A DNA stretch of 64,000 bases, taken from positions 124,001 to 188,000 of the forward strand of contig NZ_JAQNDK010000001.1 in the NCBI RefSeq assembly GCF_028368935.1, given 5' to 3'. This DNA comes from Sorangium aterium. GTDB taxonomy: Bacteria > Myxococcota_A > Polyangia > Polyangiales > Polyangiaceae. The position numbers and the translations under genes were made by a program. This document shows, piece after piece, positions 47,910 to 56,325 of this stretch; positions within the stretch are counted from its first letter, which is position 1, and every line of letters begins with the position of its first letter. The notes under the pieces were generated by a model. It worked only from the letters and a program-made list of their open reading frames with translations, was not told the origin of the DNA and did no database searches.

Positions 47910-48311
47910 TCATTCACCCCTGTCTGGCGGAGACCCCACCAAGCTCGGGACGAGCGTCACCAGGACAACAGGATAATCGGCCAGCTCCGTGTTGTAGCAC
48001 GGAGCGAGGGACGCGAGCCTGTCCGGAACGGTGACATCGACCGCGAGGTTCTGCATGCCAGACAGCGGGACATGCCAAGTGATCTTGATGTACCCCTTCG
48101 TCGACCCGAGGTGCAGGTAGCCGTCCACGCCGGTGAACGCCTTCGACAGGCTCATCCACCTCTTCGAGCCCTGCTTCGGGATGACGTCCCCGCGGACGGG
48201 CGGCCCTGCCGGGCCCCACTCGCCGCGGATCAAGTTGAAAGATTCGATCGTCAAAAGCTCGTTGGTGCTGTTCTGCAGGATGAGATCGATGCTCTTCCGA
48301 ATGGCAGCCAT
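47910..48311 (-). CDS. Aegerolysin-like small protein B
   Basis: A 133-residue paralogue of the protein at 47385-47789. ATG 48311 is preceded by GAGGAGG at good spacing. Corresponding blocks are IDLILQNSTNELLTIESFNL, RGEWGPAGPPVRGD, GYLHLGSTKGYIKITWHVPL and a C-terminal VVLVTLVPSL strand. There is no signal peptide. It sits 34 bases below the third paralogue and 120 bases above the first. The family assignment is tentative; the internal paralogy is clear. Confidence 0.7.
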   Translation of the reverse strand: MAAIRKSIDLILQNSTNELLTIESFNLIRGEWGPAGPPVRGDVIPKQGSKRWMSLSKAFTGVDGYLHLGSTKGYIKITWHVPLSGMQNLAVDVTVPDRLASLAPCYNTELADYPVVLVTLVPSLVGSPPDRGE

Positions 48312-48345
48312 ACGTACCTCCTCTGGAAGGTTCCCAGCCCGCGCC

Positions 48346-48729
48346 TCACCGCAGAGGGTCTCGGTGAGGAGGCAGCGTGATGAGCACGGCGACATCGGCC
48401 GGGTCGTCGTCGTTCGTGTAAACGATGATGCGTCGCGCCACGTCGTCGTGTACGGGCTCGCAGCGAAGCTCGCCCACCCACGGCAGATGCCAATGAAGTT
48501 GAAAATATCCGGTCGTCGAAGCGAACCGAACGAACGCCTCGGTGCCGCGCCCTAGCGTGCTCGACTCGGTCCCAAAGGTGCGCGCGCTCTGCCGCGCGAC
48601 GGTCTCACCATGGCTGATGGTCCGCCCGGCCGACCAGGCCCCGACGAGCACCTCGGCCCCCTCGACGGTGAGCGCCTCGTTGGTCGCGTTGAGCAGGATG
48701 ACGCGAACACGGCGATAGATGAGCTGCAC
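48346..48729 (-). CDS. Aegerolysin-like small protein C
   Basis: A 127-residue protein and third member of the paralogous set. GTG 48729 is used because homology starts there (QLIYRRVRVILLNATNEALT) and AGGGGAA lies just upstream; no ATG fits. Shared blocks are VGAWSAGRTISHG, FGTESSTLGRGTEAFVRFAS, TTGYFQLHWHLPWVGELRC and DVAVLITLP. It lies 38 bases below the pentapeptide gene, so is probably co-transcribed with it. Lipid binding is only an inference from the fold resemblance. Confidence 0.68.
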   Translation of the reverse strand: MQLIYRRVRVILLNATNEALTVEGAEVLVGAWSAGRTISHGETVARQSARTFGTESSTLGRGTEAFVRFASTTGYFQLHWHLPWVGELRCEPVHDDVARRIIVYTNDDDPADVAVLITLPPHRDPLR

Positions 48730-48767
48730 GTCGTTCCCCTGGAGCGGTTGAAGAGCGTTGTGGGTTC

Positions 48768-49856
48768 CTATCGAGATCGGGCGGCCGGCGCTGCCACGCC
48801 AAGCGCAGAGGCGAGGTGCGCGCCCTTGAAATCTGCGCCGTCGACCAGCGCGCCCGAGAGGTTCGCCCGGGTCAGGTTCGCGCGCGAGAGGCGCGCGCCC
48901 GAGAGGCGCGCACCCCTCAGGTCCGCGTCGCTGAGGAGAATGCCTTCGAGGAAACAGCCCTCGATGTTTGCTCCCAGAGCAACGATCTGCGCCAGGCACG
49001 CGCCCTTCAGCGAGGCGCCGCGGAGGTCGGCGCCCGAGAGATCGGCGCCCGAGAGATCGGCGAGAGAGAGGTCGGCGCCCTGCAGATCGGCGCGAGAGAA
49101 GCGCGCCCGCACGAGCTCCGCCCTGTGGAAGACCGCGGAGCGAAGGTTGGCCTCGCGGAGATCGGCGCCGCGGAGGTGAGCCCGAGAGAGCTTTGCGCCC
49201 ACGAGGCTCGCGCCGCGGAAGCTCGCCTCGCGGAGGTCGCCCTCGCTGAGGTCGACCGCGTCGAGGCGGGCGCCGGCGAAGCTGAGCTCTCGAAAGTCCG
49301 CGCGCCGGAGGTCCGCGCCGCAAAGATCCACGCCATCCATCGGCCATAGCGGGAAATAGCCCGCGCGGTGTGCGCTCACGAGGAAGCGGGCCCCGCCGCT
49401 CGCGAGCGCGCGCACCTGCTCCTCGACCGTCCAGTCGCTCTCCGAGAGCCCATCGGGGTAAACACGGCGAAGCCAGCTCGGGGTGTCGATGTCGCCCGAG
49501 GAGCCAGCCTGCCCTCGGGACAGGGGCATCGGCTCGAGCGCGCGGACGCTCGTCACGGCGGCGTCGATGCTCGGAGCGTGCACCGCGCCCGGGACCGCAG
49601 CGAGATCGGGCCCGGCGTCGAGCAGCACGAGCCTCTTGCCGAGGCCGAAGGCGGTGCCGACGGCGACGATCTCCGCGCCGCTCCGAGGGCGCACGACGAC
49701 CACGGCGTCAGCCCCGCCGAACGCCGCGGCGAGCTCGCCCAGCGACGCGCGGCCGGCGTCGATGCGCTCGACGTCGTGAGCGAAGGCCGAGAGCCCCGCT
49801 TCGATCTCCGTCGCAAGGATCTCCGTCGCGCTCGCCACAAGGATCACGTTCGGCAC
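48768..49856 (-). CDS. Pentapeptide-repeat protein with alpha/beta N-terminal domain
   Basis: A 362-residue protein starting at GTG 49856, preceded by AGGGGA and 12 bases below a fibre gene. Residues about 175-350 are a run of A(D/N)Lxx-type pentapeptides (LCGADLRRADFRELSFAGA onwards), which fold as a right-handed quadrilateral beta-helix. Residues 1-105 form a Rossmann-like domain (VILVASATEILATEIEAGL, GADAVVVVRPRSGAEIVAVG, FGLGKRLVLLD). The SGAE-then-LGK pattern recalls nucleoside 2-deoxyribosyltransferase-like folds, but that is weak. A joining segment (150-175) reads SGGARFLVSAHRAGYFPLWP. Its position after the fibres suggests cargo or an accessory part of the injection system. Confidence 0.82.
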   Translation of the reverse strand: MPNVILVASATEILATEIEAGLSAFAHDVERIDAGRASLGELAAAFGGADAVVVVRPRSGAEIVAVGTAFGLGKRLVLLDAGPDLAAVPGAVHAPSIDAAVTSVRALEPMPLSRGQAGSSGDIDTPSWLRRVYPDGLSESDWTVEEQVRALASGGARFLVSAHRAGYFPLWPMDGVDLCGADLRRADFRELSFAGARLDAVDLSEGDLREASFRGASLVGAKLSRAHLRGADLREANLRSAVFHRAELVRARFSRADLQGADLSLADLSGADLSGADLRGASLKGACLAQIVALGANIEGCFLEGILLSDADLRGARLSGARLSRANLTRANLSGALVDGADFKGAHLASALGVAAPAARSR

Positions 49857-49868
49857 GGCTTTCCCCTG

Positions 49869-51542
49869 TCACCTGATGCGTATGATCTTGAGGAGACGCA
49901 TGCATCTGGGCAGCGAGCTTGCGCCCTCCGTCTCCTGCGTCGACTCGCCGTTGAAGGTGCCTGATTGGAGGGGGTAATACTCTGACGTGCTCGCCGTGAC
50001 CTGATGCTCGTGGTCCGCTCCGGCGAGCTCCTCCGTCCCGTAGTAGGAGCTCTCGTTCGCTGTCCCCTCCGGCCCCGTGCGCTCGAGCTCGACGCTGACC
50101 GGATGCGTGTGCTGGATGCCATGGCGGTGCGTGGTCTGCCACTTGAATTGGTGTGTGTGCGCCGCTCCGCCGCCCACCTCCCCGGGCGCCTGATCGCCGG
50201 CGATCGGCAACACGAGCCTCTCGTTCAGATCGGGGACACGCAGGCCTGCGAGCTCGCTTCTCGCATCGACGACCTCCGAGCCATCGCAGAGCTGGAACCC
50301 CGCGGGAAGCCTGGGGCTGTTGCGCTCCTCCGGCCACAGGTACCAGTCGAGGATCGCGCCGATCGGGAGCTCCCGCTCGCCCTCTGTTTGCCTCTCTCCG
50401 CTCTGAAAAACGAGCCCGTCCTTCGCATAGATGAGACCGTTGACGGTCAGCTCGCTCTCGGCGTCAGACGTGCCGATCCCGACGTGGCCGTGCTTTGCGG
50501 ACACCACGAGCGTGGCGTCGGTCGTCTGAGCGTCCGCGCCCGAGATGAGCCGGATATCCCCCTTCGAGATCACCGCGAGCGAGCTCGCCTTGAAGGCGAT
50601 CCCGTCGGAGAGATGATGGCTCTGCCCCGAATCGCCTTTTAAGATCCCAAGCTGCCCATTTTCCGGGAGCACCAGCGCGCAGCCGGCGCCGAGCGCGAGG
50701 GAGCCTTTGACGTGGAGCCTGGACTGTGGGTTCTCTGTGCCGATACCGACACACCCGTTGCCCGTCGCGGCGAGCAGCGGCCGCCCGTCTCCGAACCTCA
50801 CCACGGCGAGCAGCTTGTTACAAGGCTTGGCGACGACCTCCAGGCCCACGTTCGAAGGAGCCACGCCGCTGCCGACGCTCATCGACCCGTGGACGGCCAC
50901 GGAGCCGAAGACGTCCATCTCGCTCGCCTGGAACTGGAGCTCACCAGGCCCTATCGCGGAGATGCTCGTTCCGTCGTCCCCCGTGCCAGCGGGGTTGAAG
51001 GCCACCTGGTGGAGCCTCACGCCGCTGTATCGCCGGCCGTCTACGTCGATGGAGGCAACGTAACGTTCCTTCGATAAACCGATCGTTGCCAGCAGGATCT
51101 CGATCGACGGCTCCTCATCGCGATCGCGGCGGGTAGAGCGGCCGGAGACGCATCGGGAGGAGACGCGCGGCGCGACGACACACGATCTGAACTCGAGCCC
51201 GCGCGCGTCGCGCGCCGGCGACGCGGCGTCCTCGTGGTAGCAGATCGTGACGCGAAAATTCCACGGCGCGACAAAGGACTCCGGCTGTCGGACCACACCA
51301 AAGTCGATCTTCACGGGCGCGGCGAGGGCGATCTCGCGGCCGAGCGAGTCCAGCGCGAAGCCTGGCTGCACCACGACGCCTTTCGGGTTCTCCGGGTCGA
51401 GGACGACGTCGAGCCCGCTCGCGATGCCCCATGTGTGGAGCGCCCGATTGGCCGCTCGGTAGCTGTCGATCTGATAGCGCTGCTCCTGCGAGAGATCGAT
51501 CGCCCGGAGGAGCTTGTCCGCGGTGAAGCTAGGCCTCTCCAT
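49869..51542 (-). CDS. Contractile-injection tail-fibre protein, collar type 1
   Basis: A 557-residue fibre. The N-terminal part shares with three neighbours a motif LHTWGIASGLDVVL, VVVQPGFALDSLGREI, proposed to attach to the baseplate. The middle has phage-fibre repeats (GCVGIGTENPQSRLHVKGSL and HVGIGTSDAESELTVNG). Then comes a collar-type tip (PIGAILDWYLWPEE, GFQLCDGSEV, LRVPDLNERLVLPI) with closely spaced His-x-His pairs (AHTHQFKW, THRHGIQHTHP) that in phage fibres bind metal. It ends with LLKIIRIR, also conserved in two neighbours. It probably recognises a target-cell surface. It lies 17 bases below the next fibre gene. Confidence 0.88.
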   Translation of the reverse strand: MERPSFTADKLLRAIDLSQEQRYQIDSYRAANRALHTWGIASGLDVVLDPENPKGVVVQPGFALDSLGREIALAAPVKIDFGVVRQPESFVAPWNFRVTICYHEDAASPARDARGLEFRSCVVAPRVSSRCVSGRSTRRDRDEEPSIEILLATIGLSKERYVASIDVDGRRYSGVRLHQVAFNPAGTGDDGTSISAIGPGELQFQASEMDVFGSVAVHGSMSVGSGVAPSNVGLEVVAKPCNKLLAVVRFGDGRPLLAATGNGCVGIGTENPQSRLHVKGSLALGAGCALVLPENGQLGILKGDSGQSHHLSDGIAFKASSLAVISKGDIRLISGADAQTTDATLVVSAKHGHVGIGTSDAESELTVNGLIYAKDGLVFQSGERQTEGERELPIGAILDWYLWPEERNSPRLPAGFQLCDGSEVVDARSELAGLRVPDLNERLVLPIAGDQAPGEVGGGAAHTHQFKWQTTHRHGIQHTHPVSVELERTGPEGTANESSYYGTEELAGADHEHQVTASTSEYYPLQSGTFNGESTQETEGASSLPRCMRLLKIIRIR

Positions 51543-51559
51543 TCCCGACCCTCTCGTTC

Positions 51560-53533
51560 CTACTGGATCCGCATGAGCTTGAGCAGCTTGACATACGGCG
51601 GCGTGATGGCCGCTGGCCCGGTTCGATAGGGGTTCGTCGACCCGGGGGCGCGCGATCCGCCCTCGCTGCTGGCGCCGGTCATCACGTTATCCGCTGGATC
51701 CACGAGAACGACCGGTGTGTGCTCGTGCGTGAGGATGCAGCTCGCCCCGGGCCCTGTCCCCTGGCCTGCGCCGTCGGCGCCGTTGTCGACCGTGGCCGAG
51801 CTGGTGTGCGAATGCCGAAAGAGGTGGTGATGCGTGAGCTCGCCGAACGTGTGAACGTGCTGTGTACCGTCGTTGCCCTGGCTACTGATCTGGCTCCCGT
51901 CCCACGCGCCGCGGACGAAGTAGCCCGTCAGGTCGGGGAGGGTCTTTCCGTCGAGCAAGCTCCCCGGCGCGCTCACCTTGGACCCGTCACAGACCGCAAA
52001 TCCATCCGGGATCTGGCGCTTCGCATCCGGACGCCACCAGTCGATGATCCCTCCGATCGGCACCGCGATCACCGCCTCCTTCTGCTCCGTGCCGTCGGGG
52101 AAGATGAACCACTTCGACGCACGGATGGCGCCCTCCACGACGAGCTTCGGCTTCGAGCTCAGCTGGCCGTGCCCTCCGTTCACCTCGCCGAGCCTTACCG
52201 TGCCGTCCTCGGAGAGGTGAAGCGCCACCTGTCGCGCATCGGGCGGGCTCGCCGATGGCCGCGCCGTCAGCTCCATCCTCTTCTCGGTGCGCAGCTCGAC
52301 ACCGCCGCGCTCCTCGAAGCGGATCTCTGGCGCGATGGACGCTCTTAATTGGATTCCACCGCCGCCGGCAAAGACGATGTTGCCTCCTCCCGATTCACTG
52401 TCATCATACCGGTTCTGGTACGTTTGCCCTGCCCTGGCTTCGGCGCGCGTCAGCCGAACGTCGCCGCCGGACACCGCGAAGCACTCTTCGGGGCTCTCCG
52501 TCCCGAGCCCGACGCGCGGCTCCCCATCACCCACATTGCACACGAGCAGGGCAGCCTCGCTGCCGCACGCGAACCGCGCGACGCGCGCCCGCTGGAACGT
52601 CCACGTCGCGTCCTCGGCATTCAGCTCTTCGCTCGTGGACACCGTCTCGCCCGGTCCGACGGCCTTGACGTCGGCCTGGACCGGATTTCCGGCGAGGTTC
52701 TGGGTGAAGATCCGGTCTCCGGGCGCGACGATCCGATCGATGGGGATGCGGATGGGAGCGCCGTTACCGGGGACGGTGGCCGAGACGGCCTTGCCGCTGC
52801 TCCGTATCGTCCCAGGGCCCGCGAGCGGCGCGTTGGGGGCTCTCACCTCGAACACGGCCCTGTGGATCGTGGTACCGATCGTGACCGGCCCTCTCACCGA
52901 GAGCTTGACGGCGGGGGCGCCTCCGCTCCGCGGCCGGAAGCGCACCTCGTCGGCGCTCGCGCGCAGCCCCGTCGTCGCGCTCTCCTGGTCGCCGGCCGAC
53001 CAGCCGACGATCCTCGGCTCCCTGTTGCTGGGGAGCAGCGCGTGCGCGAAGCGCAGCGCCCCGGCGCTCATGCTGACATAGCGGCGGCAGCGCGTCGTGA
53101 GGACCGGCGACGAGGACGGATGGCTGAGCTCGGCGAGGACGATCTCTCTCTCCACGTCGATTTCGGCCTTTTTGTACCAGGAGAAGCTCACTTGTTCGCG
53201 CGTCCACGGAACCCTGGTCTTGTTCGTGGCATAGACCGACTTCCTTGTGCTCCTGGCGACCAGGGTTGCGTCGTCCGACGGAGCCGGGCCTGACCACGGA
53301 TCGTCGACGACCAGGATGTGCTCGCTCCTATCGAACGCGAGCCCCGGAGAAACGGTCACCGTGCCGCGCTCGAGCGTCACGTCGAGCCCGACCGCGATGC
53401 CCCACGTGTGCAGCCCGAAGTCGTGCGCGCAGCGGAGGGCGTCCACGTAGCCTTGCTCGGCGGTGTAATCGCCCACGGTGAGGAACTCTCCGGGGAAATA
53501 GTTGGGTCGGCGCAGTGACGTCTCATTCGCCAT
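51560..53533 (-). CDS. Contractile-injection tail-fibre protein, collar type 2
   Basis: A 657-residue fibre. ATG 53533 (MANETSLRRPNYFPGEFLTV) has GAGGTG seven bases upstream; GTG 53551, which overlaps the previous stop, is an alternative. It shares the N-terminal module (LHTWGIAVGLDVTL, VTVSPGLAFDRSEHIL), a fibre motif (PRVGLGTESPEECFAVSGG), a collar tip (PIGGIIDWWRPD, GFAVCDGSKV, TLPDLTGYFVRG) and a His-rich metal-type segment (QHVHTF, THHHLFRHSHT). The end is LLKLMRIQ. Its central region is unlike that of the other fibres, consistent with different receptor specificity. Confidence 0.88.
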   Translation of the reverse strand: MANETSLRRPNYFPGEFLTVGDYTAEQGYVDALRCAHDFGLHTWGIAVGLDVTLERGTVTVSPGLAFDRSEHILVVDDPWSGPAPSDDATLVARSTRKSVYATNKTRVPWTREQVSFSWYKKAEIDVEREIVLAELSHPSSSPVLTTRCRRYVSMSAGALRFAHALLPSNREPRIVGWSAGDQESATTGLRASADEVRFRPRSGGAPAVKLSVRGPVTIGTTIHRAVFEVRAPNAPLAGPGTIRSSGKAVSATVPGNGAPIRIPIDRIVAPGDRIFTQNLAGNPVQADVKAVGPGETVSTSEELNAEDATWTFQRARVARFACGSEAALLVCNVGDGEPRVGLGTESPEECFAVSGGDVRLTRAEARAGQTYQNRYDDSESGGGNIVFAGGGGIQLRASIAPEIRFEERGGVELRTEKRMELTARPSASPPDARQVALHLSEDGTVRLGEVNGGHGQLSSKPKLVVEGAIRASKWFIFPDGTEQKEAVIAVPIGGIIDWWRPDAKRQIPDGFAVCDGSKVSAPGSLLDGKTLPDLTGYFVRGAWDGSQISSQGNDGTQHVHTFGELTHHHLFRHSHTSSATVDNGADGAGQGTGPGASCILTHEHTPVVLVDPADNVMTGASSEGGSRAPGSTNPYRTGPAAITPPYVKLLKLMRIQ

Positions 53534-53547
53534 CAGGAGCACCTCGG

Positions 53548-55359
53548 TCACTTGATCCGTATGATCTTCAACAGGTCAAAGTGAGGCGGCAGAACCTCGT
53601 CGGAGCCACTACCCACCGGTGGAGAGCCTTCACCCTCCGCAGAGCCTTCTGCCACTGGAGGGCCCGTCTGCAGTTCGCCGGATGGTATCGCGGACTCGTC
53701 ACACTCTAGCCCGCTGGTGGGATTGACCGTGACATCGATCATATGCGTATGCTTTTTTCCGCTGAGCCCGTTGGAGCCGCCGCCTTTGGATGGAGATGTG
53801 GTGCTCGCCTCGCCCGAGGCGAAGGCGAGCGGGCCGCCATGACCATGGTCAACCGAGTGCTTGTGCGGCGGGACGACCAGCTTGTGCCGGTGAGCACCGT
53901 CCTCTGTCTTTCCGACCTTTCGGGAGTCCGTGGTGCCCAGGACGAAATAGCGCCGAAGGTCGGGGACCGCTCTCCCGTGGAGCGGGCTATCCTTGTCGTA
54001 GACGGTCGCACCGTCGCAGAGCTGGAAGTTCTCGGGACATTGCTGCGCGAGGGAGCTCGGATCCGACCACCAATCGATCACAGTGCCGATGGGGAGCGTG
54101 GGGTGCGCGGTCGTTTGCGGGGTCTGCTGGGTTCCGATGAGGAAGCCGCCGCGCAGCGACTGCACGGCTCCCTCGACGTTGAGCATCGCGTCGAGAGACG
54201 CGCCAGCGTCGGGAGACACGACCTGATCGCTCGGGTCGATATTCACCCTGTCAGGGAAGATCTCCAGAACCGAGCGCCCGCTCCCCGAGTCGCCTCCGGT
54301 CTGGAGCGTGATCGTCAGAGGCCAAGGGACGGCCACCTTCAGGCCGCTCTTGCGGAAGGTGACGGTCTCCCCCTCCGGGCCACGAAGCGAACCCTCTTCT
54401 CGAAAGAATATCGTCTTGTCGCCGTCGAGGAGGAGGTCCCCGTTAATCTCGAGCTTGGCCGTCGGCGCTTCGACGCCCACGCCGAGATTGCCCTCGCAGG
54501 TAAGAGCGAGCACCGGCTCGATCATCCCCGGCGAGGTGCTCGCTTCGGTCCCCATGAACAGGACCTTGTCCAGCGGACCGCCCGTGCCGGTGACGTCGAG
54601 TTGCGCCTTCGGCCAGTCGCGCGGCGCCGGACCGAGCAGGTTCTCCTCACCGGGCGGGCGGCCCAGAAGGGTGGGGCTGTCCAGGCCGAGAGCGTTCGAC
54701 ACGGTGAGCGTCCCCGTGATCTTCAGCGCGCCCGTGAACGAGACCTGGTCCGCGCTGACCTCCAGCGCCGAGGCGCGAGGCTCTTCCTTGTCGACGCTCG
54801 CGCAGAGGCTCGGGGGCTCGGGGTCCGTGCCGTCGAGCACGAAGGCAGCCTGGCCGACGCGCACGCCGCTCCACGCGCGCGTGTTGGGATCAATCTCCAC
54901 CTTGCCGTCGTCGTCGATCGTCAACTTTCCGAGCACGATGCTCGCCTCGCGTTGAGCCTCGCCCTTCTCCACGAGCTTGATGCGCGGCTCGAGCAAGAAC
55001 CGCTTGAACCCCTGGGCCTCGTACCGGGAGGAAGCTGAAGCAGGGTCCGGTCGCTCCGCCAGGGCGAGGAGCACGTAGAGCTCCGTCCCCCGTCGATGCC
55101 CGAGGTCGAGGCTCTTCGGCTTGTCGAGGAAGAGCGGACGCCCCTGGTCGTCGATCGCCATCCCGGGGTTCACGTTCACGGCATTCTTCGGGCCCACCGT
55201 CAGCGAGAGCGTGAGCCCTTGAACGATGCCCGCGGAGTGAAGCGCAGCGTGGCGCTCCGCGATCAGCTGCTCGAAGTAGCGTTGGTCCGCGCGGAAGACC
55301 GAGGCGGTGAGCAGCTGGCCGTCGAAGAAGGCGATACGCTGGCACTCCGGCGATTTCAC
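53548..55359 (-). CDS. Contractile-injection tail-fibre protein, collar type 3
   Basis: A 603-residue fibre. GTG 55359 overlaps the preceding stop (GTGA). The N-terminus begins RIAFFDGQLLTASVFRADQR and has the shared motif (LHSAGIVQGLTLSL, VNVNPGMAIDDQGRPLFL). The middle reads NLGVGVEAPTAKLEINGDLL. The tip has PIGTVIDWWSDP, FQLCDGATVYD, AVPDLRRYFVLG and His pairs (AHRHKLV, PPHKHSVDHGHGG). It ends LLKIIRIK. A Gly/Ser/Pro-rich acidic tail (EGSAEGEGSPPVGSGSDE) precedes the conserved end. Confidence 0.88.
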   Translation of the reverse strand: MKSPECQRIAFFDGQLLTASVFRADQRYFEQLIAERHAALHSAGIVQGLTLSLTVGPKNAVNVNPGMAIDDQGRPLFLDKPKSLDLGHRRGTELYVLLALAERPDPASASSRYEAQGFKRFLLEPRIKLVEKGEAQREASIVLGKLTIDDDGKVEIDPNTRAWSGVRVGQAAFVLDGTDPEPPSLCASVDKEEPRASALEVSADQVSFTGALKITGTLTVSNALGLDSPTLLGRPPGEENLLGPAPRDWPKAQLDVTGTGGPLDKVLFMGTEASTSPGMIEPVLALTCEGNLGVGVEAPTAKLEINGDLLLDGDKTIFFREEGSLRGPEGETVTFRKSGLKVAVPWPLTITLQTGGDSGSGRSVLEIFPDRVNIDPSDQVVSPDAGASLDAMLNVEGAVQSLRGGFLIGTQQTPQTTAHPTLPIGTVIDWWSDPSSLAQQCPENFQLCDGATVYDKDSPLHGRAVPDLRRYFVLGTTDSRKVGKTEDGAHRHKLVVPPHKHSVDHGHGGPLAFASGEASTTSPSKGGGSNGLSGKKHTHMIDVTVNPTSGLECDESAIPSGELQTGPPVAEGSAEGEGSPPVGSGSDEVLPPHFDLLKIIRIK

Positions 55360-56249
55360 CCTCGCCCTCCGCCTCGCTGAGCGCCCTCGGCTTCGAGCTC
55401 CGCGACACGGGCGCTGAGCTCCTGGATCGACCGGATCAGCAGGGGCACGAGCTCCTGGTATGCGACCGTCTTCAAGCCCGCGGCGCTCTCCCCCACGATC
55501 TCGGGCACGACGCCCGCGACCTCCTGCGCGATGAGCCCCAGCCGGCGCCGGCGCGCGGGATCGGAGCGCCAGGCGAACGACACGGGATTCAGCTTGGCGA
55601 CCCGAGCGAGGGCGCCATCGATAGTAGACACCTCGACCTTCAGCGCGGCGTCACTGGGTGAAGAGGTGGCCGACTCCGGGCCCCACGCGACAGATTCCCG
55701 TCCAGAAGTATCCGCGGTCGTGGGATTTGCATCTGCGTCGGTCTTGAATGAACCCAGAACAATCCCGATCGGCATTTCTATACCGTTCTCATCGGTCCAT
55801 GCAGGATCCGTAGGCACCGGATCCCCGAATTTTACGTACGCCAGCAGAACACTCTCATTGATCAAGTGACCAGCTTGCAGGCCCTGCTCGTCGTCGGGAT
55901 CTTCGCCATACGCTATGTAAACAGTGTACTCCGCGTCAGCCTCAAGCTCAGGATCACCCAGATCCAAAGACTGAATCAGATCGCCCACGGTCGCGTAGTC
56001 AAGGATCAGTGGCTTCCCCTGGTAGTCGAAGGCCATGCCGAGAGATACATAGACAGCACCATCCTGCACGGACAACTCAAGACCAGAGACGACACCCGGC
56101 CCAAACAAGAACAAGTTCTGCTGACGGACCAGATCACGAAGATACTTTTGCTCTCGATTGAAATCATCCTCGACGAGCAGCTCACCATCGTAATAATACG
56201 TACGCGTCAGCTGGTTGGTGGTTGCGAGGTAGTCAAATTTATCCGACAT
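55356..56249 (-). CDS. Fibre protein with S74 self-cleaving chaperone end
   Basis: A 297-residue protein with AGAGGA just before ATG 56249. The N-terminal module (TRTYYYDGELLVEDDFNREQ, LFGPGVVSGLELSV, YVSLGMAFDYQGKPLIL) is shared with the three fibres downstream. The C-terminal 110 residues look like the peptidase S74 intramolecular chaperone of phage spikes: SDAALKVEVSTIDGALARV, LNPVSFAWR, RLGLIAQEVAGVVPEIV, VAYQELVPLLIRSIQELS and a final coiled coil. In known members the chaperone trimerises the fibre and then cuts itself off before the Ser of the SDxxLK motif. The N-terminal half (about 55700-56249) is visibly less GC-rich than its neighbours. Confidence 0.85.
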   Translation of the reverse strand: MSDKFDYLATTNQLTRTYYYDGELLVEDDFNREQKYLRDLVRQQNLFLFGPGVVSGLELSVQDGAVYVSLGMAFDYQGKPLILDYATVGDLIQSLDLGDPELEADAEYTVYIAYGEDPDDEQGLQAGHLINESVLLAYVKFGDPVPTDPAWTDENGIEMPIGIVLGSFKTDADANPTTADTSGRESVAWGPESATSSPSDAALKVEVSTIDGALARVAKLNPVSFAWRSDPARRRRLGLIAQEVAGVVPEIVGESAAGLKTVAYQELVPLLIRSIQELSARVAELEAEGAQRGGGRG

Positions 56250-56325
56250 GATTCCTCTGAGCGCCGTCTGATCATGCTGGCGCTGAAGACCTGAGCGCTT
56301 CGGCCCGCGTGCACACCGGGATGGT

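Noticed and set aside
48816-49349. Plus-strand open frame with regular Glu/Ala/Arg repeats
   Set aside because: It is the mirror of the pentapeptide-repeat gene; the periodicity comes from the real gene on the other strand.
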